Assembly: GCA_016617785.1 (NCBI GenBank) | Contig: JADILM010000002.1 | Span: 1,612,001 to 1,676,000, forward strand | Source: Sporobolomyces roseus | Lineage: Eukaryota; Basidiomycota; Microbotryomycetes; Sporidiobolales; Sporidiobolaceae | DNA length: 64,000 bases | Direction of reading: 5' to 3' | The notes under the pieces: generated by a model | The model's database searches: none | Seen by the model: only the letters and a program-made list of their open reading frames with translations | What the model was told of the DNA's origin: nothing | In this document: positions 30,840-45,700 of the stretch, piece after piece | Position numbering within the stretch: position 1 is the first letter of the stretch | Layout of the letters: each line of letters begins with the position of its first letter | Translations under genes and position numbers: made by a program

Positions 30840-32599
30840 TGACTACCTCCTCGAGCTTGCTGGCCACCTCTGCTTGAGATTATCGTCGTTGTTGACCGAG
30901 GGAAAGAAGGAAATGTCGGTCGAGTGAAAGCGGGAATCGATGATCAGGCTGTTTGTAGCGCTTTGAAAGCTGTTGAACTCTATCGAAGAGTTGGATGGTC
31001 CAGTCTGTTGGCGTTTAAAGGAGATTGACTTGTTGATCCTTGTGAAGGTTTGGAAAAGTTTCGGTCGAAGATTGGAGAGGTGGAAAGTTGAAGGGTTCAC
31101 GGCGGAGAGGGAAAAATTAGAGAGCAAAACGATGCCGTTTGTCTCGTCAAGAATTTGGCGGTTAAGAGCTGGTTCAACCTCGTTCAGGTGGCAGCGGAGA
31201 GGTACGCCGTTGAAACGAAAGAACCTTTCGCAACTTGTTTAATCTCTTCGCTCTCTCTCTCTCGCTCAAGCTCGAACGTTATTACTTTAGCTCTGACGTG
31301 ATGGTAAGATGACCTCCTTTCCTCGCAGGGTATCGCTTGTACTTTGGTTCTCCTAGTATCGAGAGAGGTATCTCGAGCGACGAGAGACCTTTTTCTTTTT
31401 GGCATTTTCGCAAGCCGGAAGTTCATCTTCTTCCTTCGCGTGCCTGGACCGAAAACCTTCCGCACCTTATTTTTTCTCTTCGTTCGTCGGAACCCGCGAA
31501 GCCTGTGCCGAGCCGTCTCGTTTACCGTTTCGCCTCCACAAAATCCCATGCTTCGTCTCACTGGAGTATCGAGTCCAGAACGACTTTCGACAACGCTTCG
31601 TTCCAAGCGGGGAGCAAGAGAAGGCGGGTCGCACCTGTCCCGGAGTCGAAACGAGCATCGAGTGCGTTGCGAAAAGAACTTTGTTCTATACCGACCGGAC
31701 GACAAGGAGATACGAGAAAGGTCCAGGGTTTGACGGCAAAACGCGCAAAGACGTAAGAAACTGGACGAGTCGAACCACCTCGTCGAACCGGGAGTAAAGG
31801 AGAGCGAAGTCCCGATGAAGCGAGATAGATGTCGACGACATGTAGAGCCTCCGGGTTTTCTCTTGCCTTGAGATTTCGAAAAAAAAGATCCCATGAATAC
31901 GAGCGACAAGGAGATGAGCGAGAAATGAGGTACAGACATACCTCGAGAACGGCATCGTGAGGATCGAACGAAAACGATCCCGCAAGGTTTCTGCCAGGAA
32001 TTTCTAGACGCTTTCGACCTTGTTCGCTACTGTAGATCCTCGTTTCATGCTCAAGTTCGGACATCGATCCTAGAAGGTCGCAAAGAACGTTGTCCTTGGG
32101 CTGTCGCTTGTCGAAAACGAAGAATGTGAGTTTGCCGATCCAAGAGAGAAAGGTTCAACCTGTCAGAAAGCGGCTGAGCCGTCGTCGAATCGACACGTGC
32201 GGTCAAAGCCAGCTGAGCAATTCGAAAGGGCTGATCAATCAAATTCAAGCGGGACAGAGTCGTGAACAGCACTCGGAGCGAGGAAACTAAGCTGTAGCGC
32301 GATGGGAGACTCGCAGATACCTCAATTCAGCAACGCTAGCTTCAAGAATCGTACTCACAGCTATACAACAAAGTCAGAAGCTAGACTTGAGAGTGTCGGG
32401 TGATGTGGAGGAAGGGAAAGAAAAGGAAGTTTCGTTTCTCACCTCGACAACAACTACGATCAGTTCCGACTACCTTAGAGCCGGTCAAAGATCTACTGCA
32501 AGCACGACTACGCGCTACTCAACCACCATACTTCGACCCTCGTCTATCTGAACCTGCTTCTTTCTTCTTCTCTAGACTAGCCCATCTTCTCTTTCAACC
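30840..32599. other. Long gene-poor interval with few stops in any frame
   Basis: 1.76 kb between divergent HSF-like and SSU72 genes, by far the longest gap in the window. About 31400-31750 is almost free of stop codons in all six frames and rich in TTCG/CGAA words. The left part should include the leader of the HSF-like gene, and the right 300 bases that of SSU72. One weak candidate gene is listed separately. Otherwise it may be regulatory DNA or host a noncoding transcript. Confidence 0.5.
31558..32064 (-). CDS. Weak candidate gene in long intergenic interval
   Basis: An ATG at 32064 starts MSELEHETRIYSSEQGRKRL and continues GSFSFDPHDAVLE. At that point a GTATGT donor occurs, with a possible CTCAAG acceptor about 75 bases on that keeps frame (ARENPEALHVVDIYLASSG). 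The frame closes at 31558. The first 40 residues look protein-like and the rest is less convincing. No family is recognised. The block is stop-poor in every frame, so an open frame alone is weak evidence. Confidence 0.25.
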   Translation of the reverse strand: MSELEHETRIYSSEQGRKRLEIPGRNLAGSFSFDPHDAVLEVCLYLISRSSPCRSYSWDLFFRNLKARENPEALHVVDIYLASSGLRSPLLPVRRGGSTRPVSYVFARFAVKPWTFLVSPCRPVGIEQSSFRNALDARFDSGTGATRLLLLPAWNEALSKVVLDSILQ

Positions 32600-33799
32600 A
32601 TGTCGAGTGATCCCAGACGACGTGCCAGGGAAGCCAACACAGCTCGTACGAGTTCCTCGACTCCACAACCTCCCATCTCTCAAGCGACTCATCCAGGAAA
32701 TATCTCCTCTTCCGCTCCCTCATCTTACGGCGCTCCTCCTTCTTCCTACGACTCTGGCTATGGCTCGCGAGGATCTTCACAGCCCAACAACTACTCGAAT
32801 CTACCCCCTCAATCTCACGAACGTCCAAATGTCCCCATTCCTGCTTCGACTACTCCTCTCCAAACTCCTCCCGAATCTCAACTCTCCAACGCTGCGAACC
32901 TCAATCACGCGGATCAGACTGGAAAGGGAAAGAGGGTTAGCTTCTGTGTAGTGTGTGCGAGTAATCAAAATAGGAGTATGGAAGGTCACAACGTTTTGGC
33001 GTGAGTTTCTCTCTCTTACTCGCTTTTCGCTGTTCGCTGTATCTGACTAGACAGCTTGTTCGACCCGATAGGAAAGCGAACTTCAATGTCGTGTCGGCTG
33101 GGACTGGCTCGGCTGTGCGTCTACCTGGACCTTCAATCGATCGACCAAATATCTACTCGTTCGGAACTCCTTACGAGCACATGTATCAAGATCTCAAGTC
33201 AAAGGATGAGCGACTGTGCGTACTACTGCGGATCTCCTCTCTCGGGAGGCGTCGTATTGACATGCTCTCGATTCCGAAGGTACACTGCAAACGGATTATT
33301 GGGAATGTTGGATAGGAATAGGAAGATCAAGACTGCTCCGGAACGATGGCAAGAGACGACGGCTACCTCAGATGTGGTCATCACGTGCGAAGAGAGATGT
33401 TACGACGCAGTCATCGATGGTAAGTCTCGACATTCTCGATTCTCCGTTTCTTTTCTACGAGAACTCTTGCTGACATGCCCTGTATCTTCGCTTTCCGCGT
33501 CGATAGATATGCTCAACAGAGGAGGGGAGTTGAATCGACCAGTACATGTGATCAACGTCGAGATCAAGGATAATCACGAAGAAGCGTTGATCGCAGGAAG
33601 AGCATTGTTAGATCTCTGTACCGCTGTGAGTCCCTCTGTCTCCTCCTCTTACGACATGTCTGCTCCCTTGCTGATCGGGTCTTGAGACTGCTGCCAGATC
33701 GAAAGCGCCAAAGATCTCGACGCGGAAATGGATCAGATCTTGTCGGATCAACAAGAGAAACATCCTCATCAACTCTTGCATACCGTAATGTTCTACTAG
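32600..33799 (+). CDS. SSU72: SSU72 RNA polymerase II CTD phosphatase
   Basis: Nuclear protein phosphatase that removes Ser5/Ser7 phosphates from the RNA polymerase II C-terminal domain and works in 3'-end formation. The catalytic CX5RS loop is seen as [13 protein letters not shown], just after RVSFCVV. Later landmarks are [17 protein letters not shown] with [15 protein letters not shown], and [18 protein letters not shown], ending [10 protein letters not shown] at the TAG 33797-33799. The family is normally about 200 residues; here about 110 Ser/Pro/Asn-rich, disordered residues precede it (start [16 protein letters not shown]). Five or six short exons are inferred, all joining in frame. Assignment is secure. 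Confidence 0.95.
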
Positions 33800-34434
33800 A
33801 CTGCAACGAAATGGACGGAAAAGTCTGTTCACGATCTATCGAGGCTGGTTTAGCGATGAAGCTGGGAGATGCTGCCGACGTTCTTGCGATAGAGGGCATG
33901 AGATTCGAAACAAGCCACGCTGTTGACCGCGACGACGGATCGTACTGCCTCTCTCGAGTAGTCAAACAGCTCAATTGAGTGCTCAGCTCACGTCGGGTTG
34001 TTCGAGAGTGTTTTCGGTGGCTCCAAAGAGAACTCCATCGACAGCTTCGACTCCGACTGTTCATCTCGCGCAACAGAAGTCAGTTTTGGCATGAAGGAAC
34101 GTTAATCGAGATGACACGCACTCATAAAGCTCTGATCTTGGTTGGCTACCTCGTACTTGTAAGAACCGAATCGTCTACAAAGCGTATTTCTCCTCTGTTC
34201 TGCGAACGACAAAAGGTCTTTCGAATCGTACAGTACCTTCCTCTCCTAGCAGAATTTCATTGTGCGAGTCGAGATGTAGTAGAGGGAAAGAGTCGAGACC
34301 GTTCGAAGGCGCCGCGGAGAACCTTCCCTTGTGGAAATCTCTCAAATGCGAAAAATTTCCTCTCTCCCTTCTCCCTCACTTTTCATCTCCGTTTCCGACC
34401 CCTTTTCGCTCGCTTTATAGATTCAAGAATAGAA
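33800..34434. other. Intergenic between SSU72 and mutase genes
   Basis: 635 bases without a supported gene. Open frames here have no family features. The final 100 bases are CT-rich (CTTCTCCCTCACTTTTCATC) and look like the leader of the mutase gene. Confidence 0.55.
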
Positions 34435-36739
<2,305 letters not shown>

Positions 36740-37403
36740 GCGTAACTTCTCTCACTTCCACTCTTTACCATCGCTTTCTCTCTCTCTTTCGTCGTTCGTT
36801 TCTATCTGTGATTTCAGGGCATTATTATCATTCGAGTCTTGTACGGGTCTTGCAATTAGAGTTTGTGTGACATTTTTCTTCGAATCCCCTTCGACTTCAC
36901 TCTTCTTTCTCTCTCTCCCTCTCTCTCGTCTTGTCGATTCCTGTCTCGACTCCTTGTTTGATCCTTCTCATCTGCGACAAAGAGCTCCCGCGATGGGAAA
37001 GGTCTCTCGTTTTCGCTTTTCGAAAGGAGAGTGAGATGATCTTGGCTTTCGCATTTCCCATCGAAACTGAGAGTTACAGTACGCGCGATGTGAGATCACA
37101 CGTATTTGCGAAGGGTAGACACAGATAGGAAGATAGACTGCAGAGTTGCAACGGATTTCCCATTTGAATTTTGTTGAACCTCGTTAACCTCGTTTCCGCT
37201 TCTCTCTCACTTTTTCACTATCTTTCGACACTACTCCCATCGTGGCTATACCACCGAGCAAGCTGGCTTCTCTAGGCTTGTCAAGTTCCTCGCGTTCGAG
37301 TTCGCCTTTCCAACCTGGATCTCCCTCGACTAGTTCCTCAACTTCGACCGGATCCGATTCTTTCGAACTAGCGAGCAGACGGAGACCTTTAGCAGGACGC
37401 GCA
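36740..37403. other. Intergenic or leader of second GT90
   Basis: CT-rich runs (TTTCTCTCTCTCTTTCG) and no supported gene. The frame of the GT90 is open back to about 37210 without an ATG. A start codon followed by a GTGAGA donor occurs at 36993 (MGKVSRFRFSKGE), but I found no matching in-frame acceptor. Confidence 0.5.
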
Positions 37404-39874
37404 ATGAGTAACGATCCAGATTCACTACCGACCTACATCTCCAACTCATTCGAACCGGATACTCCTCAGTTGGGAGGAGGGAGACACAATTCGCGACGAG
37501 GAGGAAATGGAGCAGGAGGAGGATCAGGGTTCCTCGCACCGTGGAAACGGCCAAAGTTCGTGGCGACAATGCTAGTCGTAGCACTCGTCACGCTCTTGAT
37601 CCTACCAGACGCGAGTAGAGGAGCAGCTCATTCGGCTCTAACCAACGTTGGAGTTCCACTTCCAGATCAACTACCGGATCGACTGCAAGGATTCATCGAG
37701 TACCTCAATTGGGATGATGGGAGGAACGATCTACGTTATGTCCCTCCGCCTCCCGTCGAAACCGAGAATTTCGGAATCTCAGACGAAGACTTGAAAACTC
37801 CTCACAAGTTCAATTCGGACAATGGTCAACTCTACGTGGAACCCCTCTCGACCTTCGCCGAGCCACCAGCACCTCACCCTATCTTATCGATGATCAAGCG
37901 AGCGGAGAACGAGTGGAATACGAAAGTGAAGAAGCAGAGTAAAACTTTGAAGGATGCAGTGATGGAGTATCAACGGAGGTACAAGAAGAACCCACCGAGA
38001 GGATTCGACAAGTGGTGGGCTTATGTCAAGGCGAATCGGATCATCCTCGTAGATGAGTACGATCAAATACAGCGCGATTTAGAACCATTCTGGGCGTTGT
38101 AAGTTTTCATTCCTTTCCATTTCTTTGAAGCGAGCTCTGCTAATCTGGATGATCTGTAGGGAACCTGGAGATCTCGCTCATCGAGTACGAGTCATGCAAG
38201 ACCGAGCAGAGACCTTTACGCTCAAGGTGGAGGACGGGAAGACGAGGGAAGAAGGAGAGCAGGCTTTCCTCAAACGAGCGAAAGATTTGGCCGATCTCAT
38301 CTCTCGATTCAGTCAACACGTTCCCGACGTCAACATGACCTTTACTCGACACGATCAGCCCGCCTGTCAACTCGATTGGTATCACAAAGAACGCATGATT
38401 GAACTCGCTCAAATGGGAGAATGTGAGTTTGACCCCTCTTATGCCAGGGAAGGAGGGAATCATAAGCTGACCTCTTTGGGGTGTCTTCTTCGCAGACTGG
38501 GGACCCTCCGATTTCCTTGCGAGCGGTGATCCGAATCTCTCAAACTGGGCTATCGGTTGCCCTCCCGATTCACCTCTTCGCCGTATCGAAGCCGAAGTGC
38601 TCGCTTCGTTCGAGGACGAGGGACTCCCGGTACCATCAGCACTCGAGCTCAAGGCGAAACTCAAGGAAGCCTACTCAGTTCCACAAGCGAAAGATCGATC
38701 TTACATTTACGACTACACTCCTTCCCTCGATATCTGTCAACACCCCGAAATCATGCCGATACATGGGTTCACTTCAGCACCTGGTACCGATCCAGGACCT
38801 CTCGTCCCCCTCTTCACTTTCGCCAAAACAAACATTCATTCCGACATTCTCGTCACACCTCTCGAGCAGTACTCCGATTCTTACATTGGTTACGATCCGG
38901 ATTGGGAGAAGAAGGATAACAACAAGCTCATGTGGAGGGGATCGACGACTGGAATCGACTTCTATGTCGAGAACGATTGGAAGAATTCGCAACGAGCTCG
39001 ACTTCATTTCGCGACCAACGAGAAAGAAGGAAATCGAAACGTTCTCATCGCCGAGGGTGAAGGAGCTATCTCGGAGAAGCAATTCTCGGTCAAGACTCTC
39101 AACGACGCTTACATGGATGTGTCATTCGCTGGAGGTCCGGTACAATGCGACGAGGAAACTTGCGAAATTATGAGGGAGATGATCGATTTCCGACCTACGA
39201 TGGGCTTGAACGACGCTTACAAGGTGAGCACCTCTTTACTCTGTGTATGTACGCTTCGTGCTGATAGAATCTCGCTCGTTTGTTCAGTACAAATACGTAA
39301 TGGATGTCGATGGAAACGGATGGTCAGGTCGATTCCATCGATTGATGTCGATGAAAGCTTGCGTTCTCAAATCGACTCTCTTCCCCGAATGGTACGGAGA
39401 TCGAATTCAACCTTGGGTCCAGTGAGTTTCCCGCTCCCTTTTCTTCAACTTTTGAGAGCGCAATACTGATCATTCCCGTCTCGAAACCAGCTACGTTCCC
39501 GTCAAGGTTGATTACTCCGACATGTACGATATCCTCACTTTCTTCCGAGGCACTCCAGATGGCAAGGGATCGCACGATGAGCTGGCAAAGAAGATTGGAT
39601 TGGCAGGAAAACATTGGGCGAGAGATCACGTTAGTCTCATTCGCTCGCTTTGAACCGTGTACATCGGCTGACTTTGTCTTCACTCTACTGTACAGTGGCG
39701 GAAGCAAGATATGGCGGCATATATGTGTAAGCTTGCCCTTCGTTCGCTGCATTCCGAATTTCCGACTGACTTGTCCTTTCCTGAATCTCGATTATAGTCC
39801 GACTCATGCTCGAATGGGCTCGACTGCTGCATCGCAATGACGAGGACCCTCACAACCTCGACTTCGAATTCTAG
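37404..39874 (+). CDS. GT90 (CAP10-like) glycosyltransferase, paralogue 2
   Basis: Type II Golgi membrane glycosyltransferase, paralogous to the minus-strand gene at 9125-12120. From the ATG at 37404 ([15 protein letters not shown]), a Gly-rich segment leads to the anchor [20 protein letters not shown]. The stem includes [18 protein letters not shown], equivalent to RRPPKGFDRW in paralogue 1. The catalytic domain shows [70 protein letters not shown] and [19 protein letters not shown]. It ends at NLDFEF, TAG 39872-39874. Seven or eight exons join in frame. No in-frame ATG lies between the preceding stop and 37404, so an upstream exon is possible. Sugar donor and acceptor are unknown; the mutase next door makes a shared surface-glycan role attractive but unproven. 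Confidence 0.9.
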
Positions 39875-40405
39875 ATCTCTTCCTTCTTCCCCCTGCATCT
39901 TCTCGTCGCAAGCCCGCTCCTTGTCGAAAACTACGGACATTCCAAACCGCCGCATCATATCTTTGTATATTCCTTCCAACTCCTCTCCATCATCCCGCCG
40001 GTATCCTTAGTTCTCGCCATCGTTCCCACCCCCGCTCGTTTACTTCGATCTTTCCCCTTGTTTTTCACGGTTCTCTATACCCCCAACTTTCGCCTCGATT
40101 ACCTCCTCGCTCGCCCAATCCCTACCTTTCCAACTATTCTCTCCCTTCATAAGAGAGGAGAGAGTTACGAAGGGAGCGAAACGGCACGAGACACCTATTT
40201 CGTTTTCTGTTTTATTTGGATGCATCGTTTCCCTGTTCACTTTTCTCGCTTTCTCTCGTCGTTCTAGATTATTCCACTCGGTCGTTGCAAAGCTATTCAT
40301 ATGTTGCATACTAAGACACATGAGATACTCTCGAGAGAGCCGGTAATTGATCTGGTCCTGCCAAACTTTGCGATATGCGACTCTCTGCGTTCGATGAACC
40401 GAGCT
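39875..40405. other. Convergent 3' flanks of GT90 and ALDH genes
   Basis: No supported gene. The sequence is CT-rich with short open frames only, and is probably made up of 3' UTRs. Confidence 0.55.
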
Positions 40406-42520
40406 CTATCCATAGCGCACTTCTCGATCCTCCTCTCGGAACCAGCTGAGGAAAGAGAGAGCGAGCATCAGTATCTCGTACTTCACGAAGCGAGATTAAT
40501 CAAGACTCACTCGTCCATAACTTTGCTTTCGTCCTCTGTCGCGTAGTTCATGATGACCGACTTTGTTTGCGTATACGAGTTGTAAGCTTCGTGTCCGTTC
40601 TCCTGTAGCCGATTCACCGTTCGAGTTAGTCGTGCGAAATCAACACAGCACAGATGAAAACGACGTACTCTGCCTACTCCCGATGACTTGTAGCCTCCCC
40701 ATGGTGACGAAGGATCATTTCGGTGATGCGTGTTGATCCAGACGAGACCGTGATCGAGCTTGTTCGACACTCGAATGGCTTGACCTCCATCTCTCGTCCA
40801 GATCCCGCTGCCTGTCGTTCGCAAGAGCCAGAGTGAGACACGGTGCATTTACTCAGGAGCGTAAGATTCGATAGCTTACCTAGACCGTACTCGGAGTCAT
40901 TCGCAAGTGCAATAGCTTCGTCCTCAGTTTCGAAAGGAACCAAAACGAGAACAGGTCCGAAAGCTTCTTCCCGCCAAATTCGTAGTTCAGTAGCTTTGAC
41001 AGACTCGGTACCGGTGATTAAGGTAGGCGGGTAGAAGTAGCTAATGCGAAACAAGATCAGCGCTAGTTCTCGACAGGAGGAGAGCAGAACTCACCCTTTC
41101 CCGAGATCAAGCTCATCAATGTTCGACTTCCCCTGCATTCTCTCACCTCCACAAACGACATCCCCTCCTCGGTCTTTAGCATCCTTCACGAGTCCCTCGA
41201 CAATTCCGAGCTGTCGAGCCGAAATGAGAGCACCTATCGAACTTTGCTTCGAGAATGGCGAGCCTATCCTTCGAGTGATCGAAGCGCACTTCTCCCTCAG
41301 TGCGGCGATGAAGGAGTCAAAGATGGAAGAGTGGACGATGATGCGTGTACCGGCCTATCAGAGGAAGGAGATGTGAGCGAGGTCCCGAACGAAAGTTGTC
41401 GGTTAGACTTACTACACAGGTCTGTCCGCTTGCGATGAACGAGGCAAATACGACTCCGTTCACTGCGAGTTGTAGATCGACGTTGCCTGCAACGGACTCC
41501 TCGTTAGTCGACAGCAAGACCCGACTCACCGGAAACTCCTTTCGAGACTGACGTACCAAATACGATGATAGGAGCCTTTCCTCCTAGCTCTGCAGTATAT
41601 TTCTTTAGCCCTTGTCCGACAACTGAACCGATAGCTCGACCAGCTGTTGTTCCTCCAGTCAAATCGACTTTCTTGACGAGAGGATGCGCAACGAGAGCGG
41701 CCCCAGTCGATGTTCCGAGGCCAGGTAGAATCGACAGGACTCCATCGGGGACTATAGCAATCACAGGAGTGAGTGATTACCTCAAGTACAGAGAGGGAAG
41801 AACTTGACGTACGTCCGCTAGCTTTGATGATCTTGCCCAACTCGAGGACTGTCAAAGGAGCAAGTTCTGAAGGTTTGAGGACGACAGAATTGCCTGCGGC
41901 GAGTGCAGGAGCGAGTTTCTTGATCGAGATGAGGAGTGGATGATTGAAGGACGAGATGAGAGCGACAACTCCCAAAGGTTCTCTTCGCACGAAATTGAGC
42001 AAGTTTCCTCGAACAGGTTGAGTCGATCCTTCTTCCGTTCGAGCGATAGCGGCAAAGTAATCGAACCATTCTCCTAGTCGGCCCAATTGAGTCGACATCT
42101 CGCGATACGGTCGACCAGTTTGCATTGTTTCAAGAACTGCGAGATCTTTCACTTTTGCTGAGAATTGTCGTGCAATTTCCGTAAGCTGTCGAATGTGATC
42201 GTCAGCTCTCTCGCAGCGTGTAGGACCTCGTCGTGACTTACTACTGCAGCCCTGTCAGCCGGCGCTTTCCTACTCCAAACTCCCGATTCGAAGACTTTCT
42301 GCCCTTCCTCCACTGCTTGAGCTACCTGCTCTCCGGACGCCGCATGGCAGTGTGCAATGATCTCTCCAGTCGCTGGGTTTTCGATAGGGATTCTAATCGG
42401 CTCAAGAGAGTCAGCGATAGTTGAGTGATTCAGCGAGAAGAGAACTCACTGTTCTCCTTGTCCTTCCACATCCTGACCTGCTAGAAGGAGCGGATAAGAA
42501 TCTTTGACTTTGTACGACAT
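40406..42520 (-). CDS. NAD(P)-dependent aldehyde dehydrogenase
   Basis: Oxidises an aldehyde to a carboxylic acid. The start is MSYKVKDSYPLLLAGQDVEG. Family landmarks are IPIENPATGEIIA, FNHPLLISIKKLAPALAAGN, VVLKPSELAPLT, VDLTGGTTAGRAIG, the ELGGKAP catalytic Glu motif, and SGQTCVAGTR with the nucleophilic Cys. Later: IWREEAFGPVLVLVPFETE and GLVWINTHHRNDPSSPWGGY. About ten exons are inferred. The reading frame meets TGA right after MDE at 40507-40509. That TGA lies inside a canonical donor (GTGAGTC) whose intron ends at CTTTCCTCAG, and splicing gives a tail MDDWFREEDREVRYG ending at 40406. I favour the spliced form. Substrate is unknown. It lies immediately downstream of a co-oriented monooxygenase gene. 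Confidence 0.9.
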
Positions 42521-42754
42521 CTCTGTGGAGTGATTGGGCGAGAAACGAGGAGGAAGAAGGGGCACTTTTCTCGCAGAAGTCATCTTCTCGCGCGACCCGA
42601 GAAACTCATCCGTCTCGCTTTCGCAAAGAAAGGTGAACGCCGGAAGCGTCTCAATACAGGATAACGATCACAAGGGCTTGTACAAATCGACAGAAAGATA
42701 TAATATCCGACAACAAAAAAGAGCAAAATCCGAGAAGAAAGAATGTAAGTTGTT

Positions 42755-45700
42755 TTAAGCCTTAATCCCGTTCGTACCGTGACCATTGACGCCGTTGATA
42801 GCCTTAGTCTTGGAGGAAGGGACTGGAGGAACGTCGATTCCTTCGAGATAGAAAGCAGTATCACCCCCTTCCATCTCTTCCATCGTCCAACCCGATCCTA
42901 GGAATGCGAACCTATTCTTCTGGGGCGACGATGAGGAGTAGTCAAAGTCTTCCCATCGCGGATTCTTGAGCGTCTTGATAGCGTGAAGGCAGGATCCTGG
43001 CCACAGCGCAACGACGGGGCCCTCTGAAGAACAGCAGAGATGTCAGTAACAGTTCTTGTAAAGTCCCGATTCTCGCGAGACATACCTTCGAGTCCCTTCT
43101 TGTACCAAGATCGACACTTCTCGCTGTAGACTGTAGGAGAGAACGCAGGCGAGTCAGCTTTCGCACTCTTCACACCGAATCGCTTGCGGAAGCAGAGAAA
43201 GCTCACCAGTCTTTTCGAAGTAAGTTGAGATGTACTCCATAAAGTCATCGACGGCTTCTTGCTTGACCGACATTGTCTTGTAGTTCTCACGTTGCATCTT
43301 GGCAATGCACTGTCAAATCCGAGTAGTAAGGATTAGCGATCATATTCTGAAGAGATGTCATAGTCCTGACTCACTTGAACGATGTAGTCGACTTCTCGCT
43401 CGAACATGACGAGCAATGAGCCGGATCCGAGGGAGGAGTTGGGACCGTTGACGATGAACTGGACAAGAAACGGATTCTCAGTCTCTCGCTCGAAACAAAG
43501 GGGAGCTGAGTAAGGCTTACGAAGTTAGGGTGATCGGGTCCGATCGACATCGAGAGGTAGTGCGTAGGAATATCGTCCCACAGATCTTGTACGTTCGTTC
43601 CGTTTCGACCGACTGAACGAGGATGGCGAAGCAAAGGTGAGCTCGACTCATGTCAGTGTTGAGCAGGGCAATAATGAGCTCACCGATAGGAACACGAGGT
43701 CGGTAAGATGTATCGAATCCAGTCGCGGTAACGATCGTGTCGTATTCTCGGTGGTTCCCATCGACCGTTTCGATTCCAGTTTCAGTGATTCGCTTGATTC
43801 CGTTCGAGATGAAGTCGACATTGGGTTCGACGAGGGCTTCGAGGTATCCAGGTCCAGGAGTCAATCTAAACATCGAAGCTACATGCTTAGCGAGACAGAA
43901 AGAGACGAGAGAGATTGCGGGACTAGAGGTTACCGACGACAAGCGACAGGGAAAGTAGGAATGAGTTTTTCGGCGATATGAGGTTTGCTCGCTAGCTTCT
44001 TTTGCACTGACAACGAGGTCGAGAGTCAGATTAAATAGAACCAGGGCTAGGAGGGGAAGACTTACTCAATTCTCGGAAAGCTTCGACCGCGCCGAGTTGC
44101 AAAGCACTACCCTTCATCGTAACGCCGTGTACCGAGTTGAGCTACCAAAGAGAAAGATCGTCAGCACGGTCACATAATCAGACGAGAGCAAAAGGTTCAG
44201 ATGGCTCACCTCTTTCTCCATCGATTTTCGGAATGCATGATACTCCTCTGGGTTCTCTGCCCAGAACTTCTTCTCTTCCTCCGAGAAGACATGGTTCGAT
44301 CCATCGGGTGATCTCTTGAGGAGTTGGGTCGAAGCGAAAGGTGATGCGATCCAAGTTGAACCTCGAACGTAGTTATCGACTTGTTTCGCGTGAGGTTGGA
44401 GAGCGGGAACGATTTGAATCGACGAGGAGCCCTGTGAGCGAAACGCGACAGCAGAGTCAGTCTCAGCCGAGTGATACACTATGATGTGTCTATACTCACG
44501 GATCCGATGACAGCAACGGTCTTTCCTTTCTGCTCTTCCGCATTTCCAGTATAAGCCGCTGAATGAAGTTTGGTACCCTACATCGCGCGACACGTCAGTC
44601 TCGTACTCAGTGCACACGGAGAAGTATGTCGCTCACCTTGTAGTCATGGATACCAGGAATCGAAGGCCAATCCCATCTCGAAAGACCTCCCATTCCTTGA
44701 ATAACGATATCTGCGGTCTCTACCTTCTCCCCAACCTTCTCTCCCTGCTCGTTCATGATGTCGAATGAGAGAGACCATTGAGAAGTCTCTTCGTTCCACT
44801 CTGCTCGAGTCATCTTGTGGAGGTAGCGAATGAATCGATCGAGTCGGTACTTTGCTGCGACATCTTCGAGGTATTGACGGATCTCGGGACCCGGGGCGTA
44901 GAATCGACTCCAATTGTACTATGCGACCAAAGCGAGCGAGATCAGCTGTCGTTCAAGTGGAACAAAGGGAAGTTGCGAAACTTACATTGGGTGCGAAAGT
45001 GAGAGAGTAACAGTGAGCGGGAATCTAGCAATTCACGAGAGTCAGCCACGGGATAAAGAAGAGTATAGGATAGTACTCACGTCGCAAGCGAGACCCGGAT
45101 AGCTGTTTAGTCAAGAAAGAAGAAAAATCAGTAAACGATATTCTGCGAAACTGCCCTATCTTCTCGGAAGACTAACCTGTTTTCGAACCTGCACACATTC
45201 AATCGTCGTCAGCGACCGATACAACATAAGCCTTTGATTAAGGAGAAGTGATTGCTTACCAAGTTCCACCGACTCTATCATTCTTTTCGTAGATGTTGAG
45301 ATCGACATTCTTCAATCTCTGATCAATTCGAATTCCCGCAATGATCCCCGAGAACCCAGCTCCAACTGTATCGCATCGAACCACACTGTCGTCAGTCTCG
45401 AAGGTCCGGGTGAAGTTGTAAAGAGAGAAAGGAGAGGAACTGACTCATTGCGATTTTGAGTTTACGGTGAGCATTATCGATTGGGTAATCTTCTAGCTTG
45501 AATTTAGAAGTGTGCAAGTCTCTGGGTAAACCAGTGTTGGGGTCTAAATCGATACTGATCCTGTTTTGTGGTCGCTCAACTTTGAAGTCAGTGGAGGTCA
45601 GGAGAAGAGAGACAGCGAGCAAGGCTTACATAGTTTAGAGGTATACAGTGAATGGGATAAAGTAGAGAGAAGCAGAAGCAGTGAAGGAGAAGAGAGAAGC

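Noticed and set aside
31184..31939. 251-codon minus-strand frame in the long intergenic interval
   Set aside because: It is Arg/Ser-rich and random-looking, shares a block open in all frames, and shows no splice-consistent exon edges.
31975..32005. TTCTAGAC..TTTC, resembling a heat-shock element upstream of the HSF-like gene
   Set aside because: At least one position is off in two of three units, and it is over 1.1 kb from the start codon; one weak match by eye is not enough.
36993..37037. MGKVSRFRFSKGE plus donor as first exon of the second GT90
   Set aside because: No acceptor that joins in frame to the GT90 reading frame was found before 37404.
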